Shown here: in pieces, positions 61,001-64,000 of the stretch
Position numbering within the stretch: position 1 is the stretch's first letter
Layout of the letters: every line of letters starts with the position of its first letter
Assembly: GCF_030035675.1 (NCBI RefSeq)
Contig: NC_084482.1
Coordinates: 231,045,943-231,109,942 of the forward strand
Length of the DNA: 64,000 nucleotides
Source: Rhineura floridana
Lineage: Eukaryota; Chordata; Lepidosauria; Squamata; Rhineuridae
Reading direction: 5' to 3'
Notes under the pieces: generated by a model
The model's database searches: none
What the model was told of the DNA's origin: nothing
Seen by the model: only the letters and a program-made list of their open reading frames with translations
Made by a program: the position numbers and the translations under genes

Positions 61001-63903
61001 GGATAAAGACCTTGACCCAGACCCACCCCCGGCTCCTCCCCCATGTTCCTCCCATCAGTCAGGATTTAGACTGCAAGGTGTGGGCGGGCGGGCATGTGGG
61101 CGCTGGGTGGGAGGCTCTCTACTTTGCATAAAGTGCTGCATGCACGGACTGACAACCCGCTCTCAGATCCTGCCTCCTTTCAAGCTGCTGTAAGATTCCT
61201 GTGCAAGTACACTGAGGTTAAAGTTCATGTCCAGCTAAGCTCTACTCAGAGTAGACAGATTGAAGTAAACGGAACCAAGCGAGTCACGCCCACTGATTCA
61301 AATGGACCTGCTCTGAGAATGGCTGACAACCCTAAAAAATCTTTTGATTGAATGTTCTAAATTTCATTTCTATGTAATACACGATATTCAAATGTTTGTT
61401 CTAAACGTCATTTTTAATATGTTTTTTTTGTAAAAACAAAGAAACCCAGGATTCAAAATATATTACTGATGCTCTCCCTACCTCACCGCAGCCCCAGCCC
61501 CACCCTAGTCCATCTGCAGTACATTGATCATCATAATGGCCTACCTTACAGGACAGTCGTAAGAAAACTGAGATTAAAGACCTCTAATGGGAAAGGCCAG
61601 TCTAAATTGCATTCATAGAACCCTTTTGCTCAACTGCTCAAACTGCTTCACCTAATTAATTAATGGATCAACTGCTGGCAGCGAGTTAGCAAAAAATAAA
61701 TATATTTTAATCCAGCCTGAATACCTGTTAAGTGATACCACGACTAGAGATTTAGCAACACTTAGTACAAAATTCAAAACGTTATGGGACCTTGTTTCAA
61801 AACTGAAACCCCATAATTTGCAAGCTTCATTTGGAAACTGACTTTCTTAATCACGTTATAAAACCTAAACCTGAAGAAGCTGAATTTTTAAAGCGACACG
61901 GTTCCTAAAGTCAGCCACAGACAGTGGGGGTGGGAGAGGAGAGAGTGAGATTGCTCTTCTAAAGAAGGCCCAACTCCACCATAGTTGGGAATGTTGTCAA
62001 TGATCCCAAATGGGCATCAATACAAAGCTAAAACATTTGCAAGCAGACTACACGGACTCCTTCTTCCCCAGATGTGGCGCTAGCAGCTGGGGCAGGCAGG
62101 CATGGGGGGCTGGGGGGAGAGGGGGCTGAGGATCCTCACCGGGTGTCCGGGGGGACCAGGCACTCCACGCTGACCTTTGGGTCCAGCTTGACCCTAGAAA
62201 CGGAAGCCAGAGATATGATTAGCCCTCAAGGGAGGGGGGTGTCTTTGAACAGTAGGATGTGTGGGGGCATGGGGGGACGCTTACCATGGCTCCTTTGGGG
62301 CCTGGGAGGCCGTGTGGACCCTGAAAAAGGAAAAAGAAGAAGTTGGGAGGGGCCACTCAAGGAGGAAGGAAAGGGCAACAGAGGAGCAAAAGGGGGGAGG
62401 GGGTCAGCAGGTCACTCACAGGAACTCCAGGGGGCCCACCAGGGCCAATGGGGCCGGTCGGACCAGGGATCCCCTGTGGGGAAAAAAGCAGAGGGAGAAA
62501 TGGCCAATCTCGGCAAAGCCAGAAGTCCACACAGGCCCAGAAGCCCCTCCAGACATCCCCCCCTCCGCCCCCACTGCTACACTCTCCCTGTTTCACAGCG
62601 GCCAGAATCACCCGCCAGGAATCCTCCCTGGGAGGCATGACTTATCATTAACGATTTGTCGTTACATTTAAGCCTCATCTTCCCATAATAGTGAACAAGG
62701 CAATAAAATCCACAAGAGGAAATAACCAATCCACATTTAAAAAAAAGCAGGGTTGCATCTGGGTGTGCACAGGAAGACTCAAACTGCTGTTCATCGATTA
62801 TACGGTGAGCTATTCCTACATAACTACAGTCATCCAAGCGTTGGTACAATGTGCTTTTTCCTTGCTCATCAGAACACAGCTTATGGATTTGGTTTTATTT
62901 TAAGTTCTGGTCCTGTTCTGTTCTGTTTTACAACTTAAAATATTTTAAGTTAAGGGGGCGGGGAGGAATTGCTGAGACTCGACTTGGCCACAAATTCTCA
63001 TCCTTTCTTTATCCTGCATTAAGAAAAGCATTTCCTGTTTAAGGCTCAGTGGAGGCCCCAGTTCTTCATCCTGCACTTATCTGGTTTTTATTATTTGATT
63101 TATATCTTGCCCTTCCTCCCAGCAGGAGCCCAGGGCGGCAAACAAAAGCACAAGAAACACCAAAAGATCATAAAAGCAGACCTTAAAATATATTAAAACA
63201 AAACATCTTTACAAACATATTAAAAAGCAATTCTGGTTGCAGATGCTGTTCCTTCTGTCGCTCCCCCCTCCCCAAAGACCCCACTCACAGGCTCTCCTTT
63301 CTGGCCCCCGCTGCCTTGTGGGCCAGGCAGGCCTCGGTCCCCCTTCTCCCCTTGCTCTCCCGGGGGTCCGATCAGGCCAATGAGACCGGGGTGTCCCTGT
63401 GGAGAGAGCGGGGTTAGTGCACTTGAGCAGGCTGCCAGAGGGCTTGAGAAATTGACTAGGCCAGATGACAAGCACCTTGTGGCCTAGTCAATTTCAGTCC
63501 TAAAAGGAAACTGAAAAGGAGATGGTACGCTCATTTGTTCACAGAGTAAACTATATACTCATTTAGCTTAAAAAAATTTTTTTTAAAGGTCCATCTAACA
63601 TCGTTTCTCAGCCAGAGGAAACATACCCAACAGCACAGACACAAAGAGCTTGCAAGTACTCATGAATTTTGTATTTGCTGAGCTTGATGTGCGACTCTTA
63701 AAAGACACTTGTAGTGAAATGGTATTTAAATTGTCACACTGAACAGATGAACAGGACTCTGGTCTGCCCTTTGCACCGTTCTGGAGAAGCAGCCCCGCTT
63801 CTGCCGCGTGTCGCTGTCCCCGTAAGTGGAGAGGGAGACCTTGCCTTACCTTCTCTCCTTTGGGTCCAGAGTCGCCCTGCAGCCCAGGCAAGCCGGGGGG
63901 GGC
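52048..63903 (-). CDS. COL11A2: Collagen type XI alpha-2 chain (3' half)
   Basis: Fibrillar collagen chain that, with alpha-1(XI), sets cartilage fibril diameter. Exons in transcript order: 63850-63903, 63289-63396, 62420-62473, 62285-62320, 62140-62193, 59947-60229, 58579-58691, 57020-57088, 55346-55585, 52048-52194. The first five are 54, 108, 54, 36 and 54 bp of Gly-X-Y repeat, as in fibrillar collagens. The sixth ends the helix ([13 protein letters not shown]) and starts the C-propeptide, with [20 protein letters not shown] and [20 protein letters not shown], close to human COL11A2. The C-propeptide has eight cysteines and ends [11 protein letters not shown]-stop. The frame holds over 385 codons. 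The gene continues past the window end. Paralogues COL11A1 and COL5A1 are similar, but LQLCHP and the VPS52/RPS18/RGL2 neighbourhood favour COL11A2. The first helical triplet starts with Ala instead of Gly. Confidence 0.93.
52741..54595 (+). repeat. CR1 copy split by an L2 insertion
   Basis: 52741-53170 encodes the end of CR1 ORF2 ([40 protein letters not shown]). The CR1 tail resumes at 54519 (ATGCTTTGATCAGGGGGTTGG to CTATTCTATGA). The break falls at GGGAAT|GCTTTG of the CR1 sequence, seen intact at 56,760. COL11A2 last intron. Confidence 0.8.
53171..54518 (-). mobile_element. L2-clade LINE, 5'-truncated
   Basis: On the minus strand the copy starts inside the reverse transcriptase at [14 protein letters not shown] and continues with [27 protein letters not shown] and the catalytic YADDTQLY. 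The frame then shifts (after about 54,100), and the rest, from [19 protein letters not shown] through [13 protein letters not shown] to [13 protein letters not shown], is open to 53,301. It ends in a 3' UTR with GTCGCCCATCTGGC on the plus strand. So it is one frame break away from continuous over this part, and is not autonomous. A short AAT flanks it on both sides. Confidence 0.85.
55215..55290. mobile_element. Half of a palindromic MITE-like element
   Basis: GGGGAACCTTGGGCCCTCCA then GAACTACAACTCCCATCAGC; the second arm is missing. It directly precedes the donor side of the COL11A2 exon at 55346. Confidence 0.6.
55615..55830 (+). repeat. L2-clade LINE fragment
   Basis: Reads [12 protein letters not shown] and later [14 protein letters not shown] in broken frames, kin to the L2 element at 53,171. 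Confidence 0.5.
56341..56856 (+). repeat. CR1 copy with small insertion
   Basis: ORF2 end ([38 protein letters not shown]) and complete 3' tail. A ~50-base A/T-rich LINE-tail piece (56641-56692, with TTTATATACCGCCCACAG) is inserted between TACGACAATGG and ACCTAGAGAGG. Confidence 0.75.
57540..57912. repeat. Two LINE 3' tails
   Basis: 57540-57690 is reverse (TTTGTATCCCACTCTTCCTC plus poly-A rich body). 57775-57912 is forward (CTGCTTAGAAATGC to GTATATAAATGTC and AAACAAACAAAC). Confidence 0.6.
57915..58320 (-). repeat. CR1 3' ends and MITE remnant
   Basis: 57915-57980 is a reverse CR1 3' UTR. 58140-58190 contains GGCCCTTCAGATGTTGCTGG (palindromic family). 58235-58320 is a reverse CR1 end starting TCATAGAGTAGTAGAG. 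Confidence 0.6.
58870..59860 (+). repeat. SINE-CR1-SINE series
   Basis: 58870-58940 is a SINE remnant and 58995-59060 an L2-tail piece. 59290-59430 is a forward SINE (CCCTGAAGAGCTGCTGCCGG). 59440-59640 is a CR1 end (CTAACTGTTAGAGCCCTACG to CTATTCTATGATTCC). 59645-59860 is a longer SINE with TTGCATGCAGAAGG and TAAGGCAGCC. All lie in one COL11A2 intron. Confidence 0.65.
60385..60692 (+). repeat. L2-type LINE 3' end
   Basis: Encodes [20 protein letters not shown] and [17 protein letters not shown], then a 3' UTR ending TGGTATATAAATTT and (AATA)n. The following 60,700-62,130 is intron: 61,200-61,340 carries a recurrent CTACTCAGAGTAGAC-type repeat remnant and the rest shows nothing I recognise. 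Confidence 0.75.
63080..63235 (-). repeat. LINE 3' tail
   Basis: Reverse copy of the TTTATATCTTGCCCTTCC-type tail, same family as 8,518 and 57,540. The neighbouring 62,600-63,080 is intron with nothing I recognise. Confidence 0.6.
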
Positions 63904-64000
63904 CTGCACAAAGAGAGATAACCATGGGTGACGTCACCTTTCCCCCTACGGGCTGGCACGATGGCCTCCCCACCCCCACATGCCCAGAGCAGGCTCCCCC

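Overview
This is vertebrate nuclear DNA, most likely from a squamate (lizard-type) genome. The genes are intron-rich with GT-AG splice sites and orthologous to human chromosome 6p21 (extended MHC class II region). The repeats are a typical squamate mix: CR1 and L2 LINEs, a BovB (RTE) fragment, tRNA-derived SINEs (one with a tRNA-Ala-like head) and palindromic DNA-transposon derivatives. I found no bacterial features, CRISPR array, rRNA gene, functional tRNA gene or recognisable retrovirus-like element.

Layout: (1) 1-2,564, 3' part of PFDN6 (+), its first exon lying before the window. (2) 3,190-22,960, RGL2 (-), tail-to-tail with PFDN6, 18 coding exons plus a probable non-coding first exon. 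(3) 22,960-27,300, repeat-rich spacer with no gene I can support, including a 1.15-kb long inverted repeat. (4) 27,316-31,734, RPS18 (-), complete, with a 5'TOP start and TATA-like box. (5) 31,735-32,453, a short divergent promoter shared with VPS52, with ETS, CCAAT and ZNF143-type sites. (6) 32,454-48,033, VPS52 (+), complete, 20 coding exons, two introns with minor-spliceosome signatures, and a young CR1 with an uninterrupted 963-aa endonuclease/reverse transcriptase ORF in intron 11. (7) 48,034-50,400, repeat-rich spacer. (8) ~50,400 to past the window end, the 3' half of COL11A2 (-), tail-to-tail with VPS52: end of the triple helix and the whole C-propeptide.

The gene models are internally checked: summed exon lengths keep frame and give 152 aa for RPS18 (human 152), 725 for VPS52 (human 723) and about 798 for RGL2 (human 777); the COL11A2 part is 385 codons plus stop. 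The genes are housekeeping or structural (protein folding, Ral GTPase activation, ribosome, endosome-to-Golgi tethering, cartilage collagen) and share position rather than a pathway. Against the human order as I recall it, the two gene pairs are kept but re-oriented, COL11A2 is inverted, and B3GALT4/WDR46 and RXRB-SLC39A7-HSD17B8-RING1 are absent from between them.
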